From assembly GCF_013697085.1 (NCBI RefSeq), contig NZ_JACEFT010000004.1, forward strand, positions 165,497 to 229,496: a stretch of DNA of 64,000 nt. The letters are read 5' to 3'. Both the position numbers and the translations under genes were made by a program. The notes under the pieces are model-generated. The model was not told where the DNA came from. It made no database searches and was given only the letters and a program-made list of their open reading frames with translations. The stretch is from Billgrantia kenyensis. GTDB lineage: Bacteria > Pseudomonadota > Gammaproteobacteria > Pseudomonadales > Halomonadaceae. Shown in pieces: positions 8,824 through 15,963 of the stretch. Within the stretch, counting starts at the first letter, position 1. Every line of letters starts with the position of its first letter.

Positions 8824-8866
8824 CAACGCCCCGTGCCGCTCATCGCCGGCACGGGGCGTTGTCGTT
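8824..8866 (+). terminator. Rho-independent terminator of glyA
   Basis: A perfect 15-bp stem (CAACGCCCCGTGCCG with its complement) around an 8-base loop, followed by the short U-rich tail TCGTT. It begins 22 bases after the glyA stop. Confidence 0.85.
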
Positions 8867-9006
8867 CCCCGATGCCAAAGATTCCAACACTGCAACACTG
8901 AAATCGTCATACAACGCTGACCGGGGTCGGCTTTTTCTGCATGTCGCCCGAGGCTCCTTCCGGTATGCTGGCGAGTGAAAGCATCGTTCTGAAGGATCCT
9001 GAGTAC

Positions 9007-10428
9007 ATGTCGACACTGACGTTCCAAGGGGCAGTGGGGGAGGTTACCGGTTCTCGCTACCTGATCGAGGTCGAAGGCGAGGGTGACGGGGAAGATCGAG
9101 TCTACCGGATACTGCTGGAGTGCGGCCTTCATCAGGGAGGCAAGGAGGCTGACGAGGCCAATGAGGCACCCTTCGGGGCGTTGGCGAAACAGCTCGACGC
9201 CGTGGTGATTTCCCACGGTCATCTCGATCATGCCGGCCTGCTGCCCAAGCTGGTTCGGGAGGGCTACAGCGGGCCCATATACTGCACCCGTGGCACACGC
9301 GATCTGCTGGAAATCATGCTCGAAGATGCCGCCTTCATCCAGGCCAAGGATGTCGAGTGGGAAAACAAGTGGCGCAAGCGCAACGACAAGCCGCTGATCG
9401 AGCCGCTCTATGAACTGAAGGATGTGGAACGCACCCTGAGGCTATGCAAGTCGCAGAGCTACGGTCAGCCTGTGCAGCTCCCCGGCGGCGTGACCCTGGT
9501 GTTCCGTGATGCCGGTCATATTCTGGGATCTGCGCTCGTCGAACTGGCGATTCCATCCGGGGGGCAGGTGAAGCGCCTCGTCTTCTCGGGGGATCTGGGC
9601 AACCCCAGCTCGGTGTTGATGAAGGACCCGGAAAAGCTCTACGAAGCCGACCTGGTCTTGATGGAGAGCACCTACGGTGATCGTGATCATCGTCCGCTCG
9701 AAGAGACTCTCGAGGAGTTCGCACAAGTACTGGAAGAGGCGCATGCCGATGGCGGCAACGTGCTGATTCCCGCTTTCGCGGTGGGGCGTACCCAGGAGAT
9801 CCTCTATCACCTGGGCGTGCTCTATCACCAGGGCCGGCTGCGGCAGCAGATGGTCTTTCTCGATAGCCCCATGGCGATCAAGGTTACCGAGCTCTACCAC
9901 CGCGCTCGCAAGAACCTGGATGCCGAGGATCTCAAGGTCCTCAACATTGCCGCCAGCGGCGATGTCAGCCGCTACCTGCCGGTCCTGCGCATGACGCGGA
10001 CGGTGGAGGAATCCATGGCGATCAACCGGATTCATGGTGGGGCAATCATCATAGCGGGCGCCGGCATGTGCACCGGTGGGCGCATCGTGCATCATTTTCG
10101 CTATAACATCGAGAAGTCGAGTACGCGCCTGGTTATCGTCGGCTTCCAGGCCGGTGGAACCCTCGGCCGCCAGTTAGTCGACGGCGCCGAGCGGGTTCGG
10201 GTACTAGGGCACGATCTTCAGGTGAAGGCCCAGGTGCATACCATCGGCGGTTTTTCCGCCCATGCCGGGCAGAGCCAGCTGATCGGCTGGGCCGGTGCCT
10301 TTCGCAACCAGCCACGTTTCTATCTGGTCCATGGTGAGCCCGCTTCCCAGGAGGCACTCAAGGCTGCCCTGGGAGAAACCGGCGTCGAGGCGGAGATTCC
10401 CGCCTTTGGCGACCGTATCGTGCTTTAG
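9007..10428 (+). CDS. Metallo-beta-lactamase/beta-CASP family RNase-like hydrolase
   Basis: The 473-residue product has the metallo-beta-lactamase motif HGHLDHAG (about residues 71-78), then the beta-CASP region with AFAVGRTQEILYHL, GAGMCTGGRIVHHF and the C-terminal TIGGFSAHAGQ histidine motif. This is the architecture of CPSF73/Ysh1-like exo- or endonucleases found in bacteria and archaea, which cut RNA with two zinc ions. The ATG at 9007 with AAGGA upstream fits the family start better than an in-frame ATG at 8941. The physiological RNA target is unknown. Confidence 0.88.
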   Translation: MSTLTFQGAVGEVTGSRYLIEVEGEGDGEDRVYRILLECGLHQGGKEADEANEAPFGALAKQLDAVVISHGHLDHAGLLPKLVREGYSGPIYCTRGTRDLLEIMLEDAAFIQAKDVEWENKWRKRNDKPLIEPLYELKDVERTLRLCKSQSYGQPVQLPGGVTLVFRDAGHILGSALVELAIPSGGQVKRLVFSGDLGNPSSVLMKDPEKLYEADLVLMESTYGDRDHRPLEETLEEFAQVLEEAHADGGNVLIPAFAVGRTQEILYHLGVLYHQGRLRQQMVFLDSPMAIKVTELYHRARKNLDAEDLKVLNIAASGDVSRYLPVLRMTRTVEESMAINRIHGGAIIIAGAGMCTGGRIVHHFRYNIEKSSTRLVIVGFQAGGTLGRQLVDGAERVRVLGHDLQVKAQVHTIGGFSAHAGQSQLIGWAGAFRNQPRFYLVHGEPASQEALKAALGETGVEAEIPAFGDRIVL

Positions 10429-10515
10429 TCAGGGTTACGAGACCACCTGCTGCCTTGCCTGCGGAGTGCCGAAGGGTCAGCTTGAAAGCAGTCAACCGGT
10501 GTCAGGGAGGGGGCC

Positions 10516-11490
10516 ATGGGCTTGATTCAGGCGTTGACACGAAACCTGGTATTGGCGATCCCCATCGCCATGTTGCTGGGTCTGGCTTTCGGGGCATTGG
10601 CCACGGTGGACTGGCTCTCGGTGCTGGTGGTGCCGCTCACCCTGCTGATGATCTACCCGATGATGGTCAACCTGAAGCTGCGTCAGCTGCTGGAGGGCGG
10701 CGATGGGCGCACCCAGGGCCTGGCGCAGCTGATCAATTTTGCGGTCATTCCCTTCATCGCCTTCGGCTTGGGCATCTGGTGGTTCGGCGACCGCCCCTAC
10801 CTGGCACTGGGGCTGCTGCTGGCGGCCCTACTGCCTACCAGCGGCATGACCATCTCTTGGACCGGCTTCGCCCAGGGCAACCTGCCTGCTGCAGTCAAGA
10901 TGACCGTGCTGGGCTTGCTCCTGGGGTCGCTGGCCACGCCCCTCTACGTGAAGTGGTTGATGGGCGCCGCCATCCCGGTGGACCTGTTCGGCGTTTTTCG
11001 CCAAATCGTGCTGGTGGTGGGCCTGCCATTATTGGCTGGCCAACTGACACGCCATCTGCTCGTCAAGCGCCACGGTCAGGCCGGTTTTCAGAAGCAGTGG
11101 GCGCCGCGCTTCCCGCCTTTTTCCACCCTGGGGGTGCTGGGCATCGTGTTCGTGGCCATGGCGCTCAAGGCCGACGATCTTCTGACTACCCCCGGACTCC
11201 TGCTGGATATCGCCGTTCCGCTGCTGGCCCTCTATGCCATCAACTACCTGTTCAGTACGCTGGTGGCCAAGGCCTGGCTCTCCCGTGGGGATGGCATCGC
11301 TTTGGTATACGGCACGGTGATGCGCAACCTCTCCATCGCTCTGGCGCTAGCCATGAATGCCTTCGGCGAAGCAGGAGCAGAGGCATCGCTGCTGATCGCC
11401 CTGGCCTATATCGTCCAGGTACAGTCGGCGGCTTGGTACGTGCGCCTCACCGACCGGCTGTTCGGACCGCCCGCCGAAGAAGTCACCTGA
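10516..11490 (+). CDS. Bile acid:sodium symporter / ACR3-like membrane carrier
   Basis: The 324-residue product has about ten hydrophobic segments and the fold of the BASS superfamily, closest in look to the ACR3 arsenite-efflux branch (NLKLRQL region; LPTSGMTISWTGFAQGN in the fourth segment; a late VMRNLSIALALAMN block). In true ACR3 proteins the fourth segment carries a conserved Cys just before the M..VW motif. Here that position reads Thr-Ser-Gly, so arsenite efflux is doubtful. No arsR or arsC lies nearby. It is convergent with the ankyrin gene, the two ends only 11 bases apart. The substrate is unassigned. Confidence 0.75.
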   Translation: MGLIQALTRNLVLAIPIAMLLGLAFGALATVDWLSVLVVPLTLLMIYPMMVNLKLRQLLEGGDGRTQGLAQLINFAVIPFIAFGLGIWWFGDRPYLALGLLLAALLPTSGMTISWTGFAQGNLPAAVKMTVLGLLLGSLATPLYVKWLMGAAIPVDLFGVFRQIVLVVGLPLLAGQLTRHLLVKRHGQAGFQKQWAPRFPPFSTLGVLGIVFVAMALKADDLLTTPGLLLDIAVPLLALYAINYLFSTLVAKAWLSRGDGIALVYGTVMRNLSIALALAMNAFGEAGAEASLLIALAYIVQVQSAAWYVRLTDRLFGPPAEEVT

Positions 11491-11501
11491 GAGTCGTTGG
11501 G

Positions 11502-12128
11502 TTATTCCCTGGCGCCGGCCGCCTCGAGCTGTGATACGACCCCGGCGTGGCCACCCTCTCGCGCCAGCTGGAGCGGCGTGGTGCCGTCGTCAGCCGCATG
11601 GGCAGGATCGGCGCCGTGAGCCAGCAGCAGGGAGGTGAGCTCCTCGCTGCCATTCCTTGCGGCCCATATCAGGCTTGACCAGCCCGCTTGGTCATCGACG
11701 GCATGCACGTCAGCCCCCACCCTGAGCAGCGCCCGACTCGTCGCCTCCCGGCCGTTCACGACGGCCACCATCAGTGCCGTATAGCCCGCATCGTCGCGAT
11801 GCTCCGGGTTGGCGCCGCGAGCCAGCAGTTCCTCGAGCATGGCCAGGTGACCGTTTGCAGCTGCCTTCATCAGGGCCGTCCAGCCGCAGCGGTCGCGCTC
11901 GTCAACGGGGGTGCTGGCGTCGATCATTTCCATGACCGCTTCGTGCTCGCCACGCTCGGCGGCAAGGGTCAGGGCCGTTCTTCCCAGTGGGTCGATTTCC
12001 TGCTCAGGCGGCTCCAGCATGCGAGGCATCACCACGAACAACGCCAGCACGATCAGTGGCAGCAGTCCGCCGGTCAGCATCGGGTAGCGGCGATAGGGCA
12101 GGGTGATCCAGTGGCGGAGTGTCGACAT
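11502..12128 (-). CDS. Membrane-anchored ankyrin repeat protein
   Basis: The 208-residue product has one transmembrane helix near the N-terminus (about residues 17-36, GGLLPLIVLALFVVMP) followed by four to five ankyrin repeats, visible as repeated GxTALxxAAxxG and LLxxGAxP patterns. It probably displays the repeats in the periplasm or at the membrane surface as a protein-binding scaffold. The ATG at 12128 is chosen over an in-frame TTG at 12146, though neither has a strong ribosome binding site. A specific partner cannot be named. Short ankyrin proteins next to catalases are common in Pseudomonas, but no catalase is here. Confidence 0.85.
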   Translation of the reverse strand: MSTLRHWITLPYRRYPMLTGGLLPLIVLALFVVMPRMLEPPEQEIDPLGRTALTLAAERGEHEAVMEMIDASTPVDERDRCGWTALMKAAANGHLAMLEELLARGANPEHRDDAGYTALMVAVVNGREATSRALLRVGADVHAVDDQAGWSSLIWAARNGSEELTSLLLAHGADPAHAADDGTTPLQLAREGGHAGVVSQLEAAGARE

Positions 12129-12233
12129 GCCAGGTGGGTGCCTCAAGTCATGGCTGGCTCATGATGATGCCGCACTACGGTTCCCTTTCGTGCGTGACAT
12201 GTTGTCCCAAGCTTTTCTCAAAGGTCACTCAAC

Positions 12234-12247
12234 TTGATTCATATCAA
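12234..12247 (+). promoter_or_regulatory. FNR/Anr box upstream of the rhodanese gene
   Basis: TTGATTCATATCAA is a perfect match to the FNR/Anr consensus TTGAT-N4-ATCAA. Its centre is 94 bases upstream of the rhodanese start codon. A TSS near 12282 would place it at about -41.5, with AATCAT (12271-12276) as a weak -10. A downstream TSS near 12302 would place it at about -61.5, with TAGGCT (12289-12294) as -10. Oxygen-responsive activation of the sulfur genes downstream is the natural reading. Confidence 0.75.
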
Positions 12248-12334
12248 GCTGCGTCCAAGTGACGCATGTGAATCATGGTGCAATGCACTAGGCTAGCCTT
12301 AATGCTGGTAGATATTAATATAGAGGGTTTGGTT

Positions 12335-12916
12335 ATGAGATTTGCTTTGTTGGCCGGCGTCCCGTTGGCTGGCCTTTTGACCGTCGGCACTGTCCTGGCC
12401 CAGGAGTCCGACGCCTACAGCGAGACCCAGCTCGGCCTCTACCTGGATGCGGTGGAAGCCTACGAGCTGATGCAGGAGAACGAGCGGGCGGTGCTGATCG
12501 ACGTGCGTGATCCCGTCGAGATCAAGTTCACCGGTTTCGCCGGGTCCACTGATATCCACGTGCCCTGGGTACTGGCCGATCACACCGACTTCGATGAGGA
12601 GGCGAAGACCTGGCCCATGGTACGCAACAGCGACTTTGAGGCGCAGGTGAAAGAGCGTCTCGAGGCCCTCGGCGTGACCGAGGACGACCCCATCATCGTC
12701 ATGTGCCGATCCGGCGCCACCCGGAGCGCCCCTGGCGCGGATGTGATCCACGCCATGGGCTATAGCCAGGTGTATTCGGTCAGCGATGGGTTTGAGGGCG
12801 GCACCCTGCAGGAGGGTGAATCCAAGGGGGTGCGTGCTGTAAATGGTTGGCGCAACTCCGGCTTGCCGTGGAGCTATGAAATCGATCCCGCGGTGGCCTG
12901 GCGCCCGGCCGACTGA
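12335..12916 (+). CDS. Periplasmic rhodanese-like sulfurtransferase
   Basis: The 193-residue product starts with a signal peptide (about residues 1-23, cleaving near VLAQE) and has one rhodanese domain. The active-site cysteine is in MCRSGATRSA, within the six-residue loop expected for sulfurtransferases, and LIDVRDPVEIKF marks the domain start. Rhodaneses move sulfane sulfur from persulfides or thiosulfate to acceptors. The ATG at 12335 gives a clean signal peptide. It is the first gene after an FNR/Anr box, followed by DsrE-like and DUF2892 genes and a terminator, so a three-gene sulfur operon is likely. Confidence 0.9.
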   Translation: MRFALLAGVPLAGLLTVGTVLAQESDAYSETQLGLYLDAVEAYELMQENERAVLIDVRDPVEIKFTGFAGSTDIHVPWVLADHTDFDEEAKTWPMVRNSDFEAQVKERLEALGVTEDDPIIVMCRSGATRSAPGADVIHAMGYSQVYSVSDGFEGGTLQEGESKGVRAVNGWRNSGLPWSYEIDPAVAWRPAD

Positions 12917-12958
12917 TCCAAAGCCGTTGTCGATACCACAACAGAGAGAGGTGTACCT

Positions 12959-13447
12959 ATGAGCATCAAGACTACCCTGACCCTGGCTGCAACCGCCACT
13001 GCCGTCGCCCTGTCCGGTGCAGCCCTGGCAGACAGCCACGGTGGAGAAGATCATGCTTACGATGACATGGCCGAGCGTGCCCTGGTCATTCTGACCAGCG
13101 ACTCCCTGCAGACCCAAGGCATGGCAATGATTCTGTCCAACGCCATGCAGCAGCAGGGAGCCGAGCTCTCGATACTACTGTGCGATGCGGCAGGCGATCT
13201 TGCTATCGAAGGCTACGCCAGCGCTGAGCCGATCAATACTCCGCCCGAGAATCCGGCCGGACAGGTGACCCCGGAAGGGATCCTGCAGATGCTGATGGAC
13301 AATGGAGCCCAGGTGGAAGTTTGCGCCATCTACCTGCCCAACAGCGAGCACGAGCAGGAGGATCTGCGAGAGGGTGTCGGCGTGGCTGCCCCCGGCCCGA
13401 TGGCCGAGATGATGCGCGATCCGAAGATTCCTGTCTTCAGCTTCTGA
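12959..13447 (+). CDS. Periplasmic DsrE/DsrF-like protein
   Basis: The 162-residue product has an N-terminal signal peptide (about residues 1-24, ending GAALAD) and a DsrE-like fold with ALVILTSDSLQTQGMAMILSNAM and two cysteines, one in SILLCDAAG and one in VEVCAIYLPN. DsrE-family proteins carry or exchange sulfur on cysteines, and the second Cys sits at the position expected for the active residue. It lies 42 bases after the rhodanese gene and 25 bases before the DUF2892 gene. Its partner in the periplasm is probably the rhodanese; the direction of sulfur flow is not shown by the sequence. Confidence 0.85.
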   Translation: MSIKTTLTLAATATAVALSGAALADSHGGEDHAYDDMAERALVILTSDSLQTQGMAMILSNAMQQQGAELSILLCDAAGDLAIEGYASAEPINTPPENPAGQVTPEGILQMLMDNGAQVEVCAIYLPNSEHEQEDLREGVGVAAPGPMAEMMRDPKIPVFSF

Positions 13448-13472
13448 TCTCCAACCTCGCGAGGTGTATCAC

Positions 13473-13667
13473 ATGAAGAGCAACGTAGGTGGTATCGACA
13501 AGATCCTGAGGATCGTGGTCGGGGCCGTATTGATCGGCCTGGCCCTGACGGGCGTGATCGGCGCCTGGGGCTGGATCGGCGTGTTGCCGCTGGCGACCGG
13601 GCTGTTCAACTTCTGTCCGGCCTACCAGCTGCTAGGTGTCAATACCTGCAACCTGACCAAGAAGTAG
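13473..13667 (+). CDS. DUF2892 family small membrane protein
   Basis: The 64-residue product starts KSNVGGIDKILRIVVGA and contains two membrane segments with a GVLPLATGLFNFCPAYQLLG ending. This is the DUF2892 / YgaP-transmembrane family, which in E. coli YgaP is fused to a rhodanese domain. Here the membrane part is a separate gene behind a rhodanese gene, so the pair may be a split version of the YgaP arrangement. The ATG at 13473 with AGGTG upstream is preferred to one at 13464. The conserved Cys in FNFCPAY is present. Confidence 0.88.
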   Translation: MKSNVGGIDKILRIVVGAVLIGLALTGVIGAWGWIGVLPLATGLFNFCPAYQLLGVNTCNLTKK

Positions 13668-13693
13668 CCGAGAGTCGTCACTCTCGCTTTGAA

Positions 13694-13728
13694 GGCGCTA
13701 TCGCTCCCGGCGATGGCGCCATTTTTTT
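13694..13728 (+). terminator. Rho-independent terminator of the rhodanese-DsrE-DUF2892 operon
   Basis: A 10-bp stem (GGCGCTATCG with CGATGGCGCC, one G-U pair) and a 7-base loop are followed by seven T residues at 13722-13728. It starts 27 bases after the DUF2892 stop. It also shows that in-frame starts before 13728 for the peroxiredoxin are not used. Confidence 0.92.
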
Positions 13729-13777
13729 CTCCGCTGCAGGGCTTGGCTATCGCCATCATCGGCAACTTCAATTGGTC

Positions 13778-13808
13778 GTTATATCTCCAAATGAAATATC
13801 GTTATAAC
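13778..13808 (+). promoter_or_regulatory. AT-rich dyad before the peroxiredoxin gene
   Basis: GTTATA (13778-13783) and TATAAC (13803-13808) form an inverted repeat across 19 bases, with ATATC repeated at 13781 and 13796, in an otherwise G+C-rich region. A related TATAAC-ending element lies before the persulfide dioxygenase gene at 14563. A shared sulfide/persulfide-responsive ArsR-type repressor (BigR/SqrR type) is one possible reader, but this is inference. Confidence 0.35.
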
Positions 13809-13853
13809 CGAAGCGAGGAGAAGCCCCCACATCACCCAGAGAGGAGAACGAAT

Positions 13854-14501
13854 ATGGAAAACCAGATCCAGCAGCCTACGATGCCCCAGCTCAACCGTCC
13901 GGCCCCGGACTTCAGCGCCAAGACTACCCACGGCATGAAGTCGCTGTCGGACTACCAGGGCAAGTGGCTGGTGCTGTTCGCTCACCCCGCCGATTTCACC
14001 CCGGTCTGCACCACCGAGTTCATGGCCTTCGCCCGGCGCGCCGAGGAGTTCGCGGCCGTCAATACCGAGCTGCTGGGGCTCTCCATCGATGGCATTCATG
14101 CGCACATCGCCTGGACCCGTAGCATCAAGGAGAACTTCGGTGTCGAGATCCCCTTCCCGATCATCGAGGATCTGCAGATGAAGGTGGCCAACGCCTACGG
14201 CATGGTGCAGCCGGGTGCCAGCGACACCTCGGCAGTGCGCGCCACCTTCGTCATCGACCCGGAAGGCGTGCTGCGGGCCATGATCTACTATCCGATGAGC
14301 AACGGCCGCTCCATCGACGAGGTGCTGCGCCTGGTCAAGGCGCTGCAGACCAGCGACGAACACGGCGTGGCCACCCCTGAAGCCTGGCAGCCGGGCGAGC
14401 CGGTCATCGTGCCGCCGCCACACACCGTTGCCGACGCCGAGGCGCGCCAGGAGCAGGGCTACGAGTACACCGACTGGTACTTCTGCAAGAAGACCCTTTA
14501 A
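13854..14501 (+). CDS. Peroxiredoxin (Prx6/1-Cys-like subfamily)
   Basis: The 215-residue product carries the peroxidatic Cys in PADFTPVCTTEF (about residue 46) and the long C-terminal extension of the Prx6-like group, ending DWYFCKKTL with another Cys. It reduces peroxides, organic hydroperoxides or possibly persulfide oxidation products. The ATG at 13854 follows GAGGAGA; an in-frame start at 13689 overlaps the preceding terminator and is rejected. It has its own upstream AT-rich dyad and its own terminator, so it is probably monocistronic within the sulfur island. Confidence 0.93.
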   Translation: MENQIQQPTMPQLNRPAPDFSAKTTHGMKSLSDYQGKWLVLFAHPADFTPVCTTEFMAFARRAEEFAAVNTELLGLSIDGIHAHIAWTRSIKENFGVEIPFPIIEDLQMKVANAYGMVQPGASDTSAVRATFVIDPEGVLRAMIYYPMSNGRSIDEVLRLVKALQTSDEHGVATPEAWQPGEPVIVPPPHTVADAEARQEQGYEYTDWYFCKKTL

Positions 14502-14508
14502 CGCATCA

Positions 14509-14552
14509 GCAGGGCCTCGGCGCCTCCGGGGGCTGGGGCTCTGCGTTCGTTA
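14509..14552 (+). terminator. Terminator-like hairpin after the peroxiredoxin gene
   Basis: A 13-bp imperfect stem (GCAGGGCCTCGGC with GCTGGGGCTCTGC, with G-U pairs) closes a 10-base loop and is followed by GTTCGTT. It begins eight bases after the stop codon. Confidence 0.6.
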
Positions 14553-14562
14553 TGCATAAATG

Positions 14563-14577
14563 ATATATATATATAAC
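14563..14577 (+). promoter_or_regulatory. AT-repeat element before the persulfide dioxygenase gene
   Basis: A run of alternating A and T (14563-14575) ends in TATAAC, 60 bases before the start codon. It stands out from the surrounding G+C-rich DNA and shares TATAAC with the dyad before the peroxiredoxin gene. It could be a promoter -10 region, a repressor operator, or both. Confidence 0.35.
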
Positions 14578-14636
14578 TTTATTCGTGCTACAGTAAGACA
14601 AGCGTGCGGAAACTACACCGACGGAGGTCGATAACC

Positions 14637-15503
14637 ATGTCCAAGCCGATCGTGACCCATTTCTTTGACGAGCCCACCAATACCTTCAGCTATGTGGTGC
14701 AGGATCCGGGCAGCAAGGCCTGCGCCATTGTCGATTCCGTGCTCGACTTCGACTACGCCGCCGGCAGAACCGATGTGCGTTCCGCCGACGAGATCATCGC
14801 CTTTATCCGGGATAAAGGCCTTGAGGTCGAGTGGATCCTCGAAACCCACGTGCATGCCGATCATCTTTCCGCCGCCCCATACCTGCACGAGAAACTGGGC
14901 GGCAAGACCGGTATCGGTGCCAAGATCACCGTGGTACAGGACGTCTTCGGCAAGGCCTTCAACGCGGGTACCGAGTTTGCCCGCGACGGCAGCCAGTTCG
15001 ACCGCCTCTTCGAGGAAGGCGACACCTTCGCCATCGGTAACCTGGAAGGGCGCGTGCTGCATACGCCGGGCCATACGCCGGCCTGCCTGACCTACGTCAT
15101 CGGTGATGCCGCCTTCGTCGGCGATACCCTGTTCATGCCCGATTACGGCACGGCTCGCTGCGACTTCCCGGGTGGCGATGCCCGCACCCTCTTTCAATCC
15201 ATCCAGAAGGTGCTGGCGCTGTCGGACGAGACGCGTCTCTTCCTGTGCCATGACTACAAGGCGCCGGAACGTGAGGAGTACCAGCACGAGACCACCGTGG
15301 CGGAGCAGCGTGCCCATAACGTCCATGTGCACTCAGGCATCAGCGAGGAGGAGTTCGTCAAGATGCGCACCGAGCGCGATGCCACCCTCGATATGCCGCG
15401 CCTGATCCTGCCGTCGGTGCAGGTCAACATGCGCGCCGGCCACATGCCTCCGCCCGAGGACAATGGCCAGATCTATCTCAAGGTGCCGATCAACAAGTTC
15501 TGA
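14637..15503 (+). CDS. Persulfide dioxygenase-like MBL-fold protein (ETHE1/Blh family)
   Basis: The 288-residue product has the metal-binding motif THVHADHLSAA (about residues 71-79), with later ligands in HTPGHTPACL, FVGDTLFMPDYGTARCDFPGG and FLCHDYKAP. This pattern is that of ETHE1 and the Blh/BigR-operon enzymes, which use one iron to oxidise glutathione persulfide to sulfite. The ATG at 14637 follows GGAGG. It is 22 bases before the DUF442 gene; in other bacteria the two occur together or fused as Blh. It is the central detoxifying enzyme of the sulfur island. Confidence 0.92.
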   Translation: MSKPIVTHFFDEPTNTFSYVVQDPGSKACAIVDSVLDFDYAAGRTDVRSADEIIAFIRDKGLEVEWILETHVHADHLSAAPYLHEKLGGKTGIGAKITVVQDVFGKAFNAGTEFARDGSQFDRLFEEGDTFAIGNLEGRVLHTPGHTPACLTYVIGDAAFVGDTLFMPDYGTARCDFPGGDARTLFQSIQKVLALSDETRLFLCHDYKAPEREEYQHETTVAEQRAHNVHVHSGISEEEFVKMRTERDATLDMPRLILPSVQVNMRAGHMPPPEDNGQIYLKVPINKF

Positions 15504-15525
15504 GGCGGTCAGGAGGTGAGCCACC

Positions 15526-15960
15526 ATGCAGGTACATGAAATTGACCCCGGCTTTGCCATCGCCGATGCCGTCACCCCGGCCGACCTCGAGGAGGTCGCT
15601 CGCCAGGGAGTCCGTGCGGTGATCTGTAACCGTCGTCCGGGCGAGGCGGAGGATCATCCCGATGATCGAGCGCTGAGTACAAGGGCTGTCGAGCTGGGGC
15701 TCGAGTGGCGCTGCATCCCGGTCACTCCGGGCGAGTACAGCGAGGCCGATATCGCGGCCTTCGGGCAGGCGCTGGAGAGCCTGCCCACGCCGATCCTGGC
15801 CTTCTGCCGGACCGGCAGGCGGGCGGTACACCTGTGGGCGCATGCCCGAAGCCGTGAGCCGCAGTGCAACATCCCGCTGCTGCTGGCCGCCGCGCGAGCC
15901 GCCGGGCATGACCTCGAGGAGCGCCGCTCCCAACTGGAAGCGGCTGCCAGGCAGAGCTGA
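15526..15960 (+). CDS. TIGR01244/DUF442 family sulfurtransferase/phosphatase-like protein
   Basis: The 144-residue product has a DUF442 domain with the active-site loop FCRTGRRA, a CX5R motif of the dual-specificity phosphatase type. In Blh proteins this domain is fused to the persulfide dioxygenase and is thought to act as a sulfurtransferase on glutathione persulfide. Here it is a separate gene immediately downstream, with a strong AGGAGGTG ribosome binding site. Its stop is three bases before the SulP start, so the three are likely cotranscribed. Confidence 0.88.
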   Translation: MQVHEIDPGFAIADAVTPADLEEVARQGVRAVICNRRPGEAEDHPDDRALSTRAVELGLEWRCIPVTPGEYSEADIAAFGQALESLPTPILAFCRTGRRAVHLWAHARSREPQCNIPLLLAAARAAGHDLEERRSQLEAAARQS

Positions 15961-15963
15961 TCG

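Noticed and set aside
13689..13853. N-terminal extension of the peroxiredoxin from 13689
   Set aside because: It overlaps a clear rho-independent terminator and the extra residues are not part of the family; the start at 13854 has GAGGAGA.
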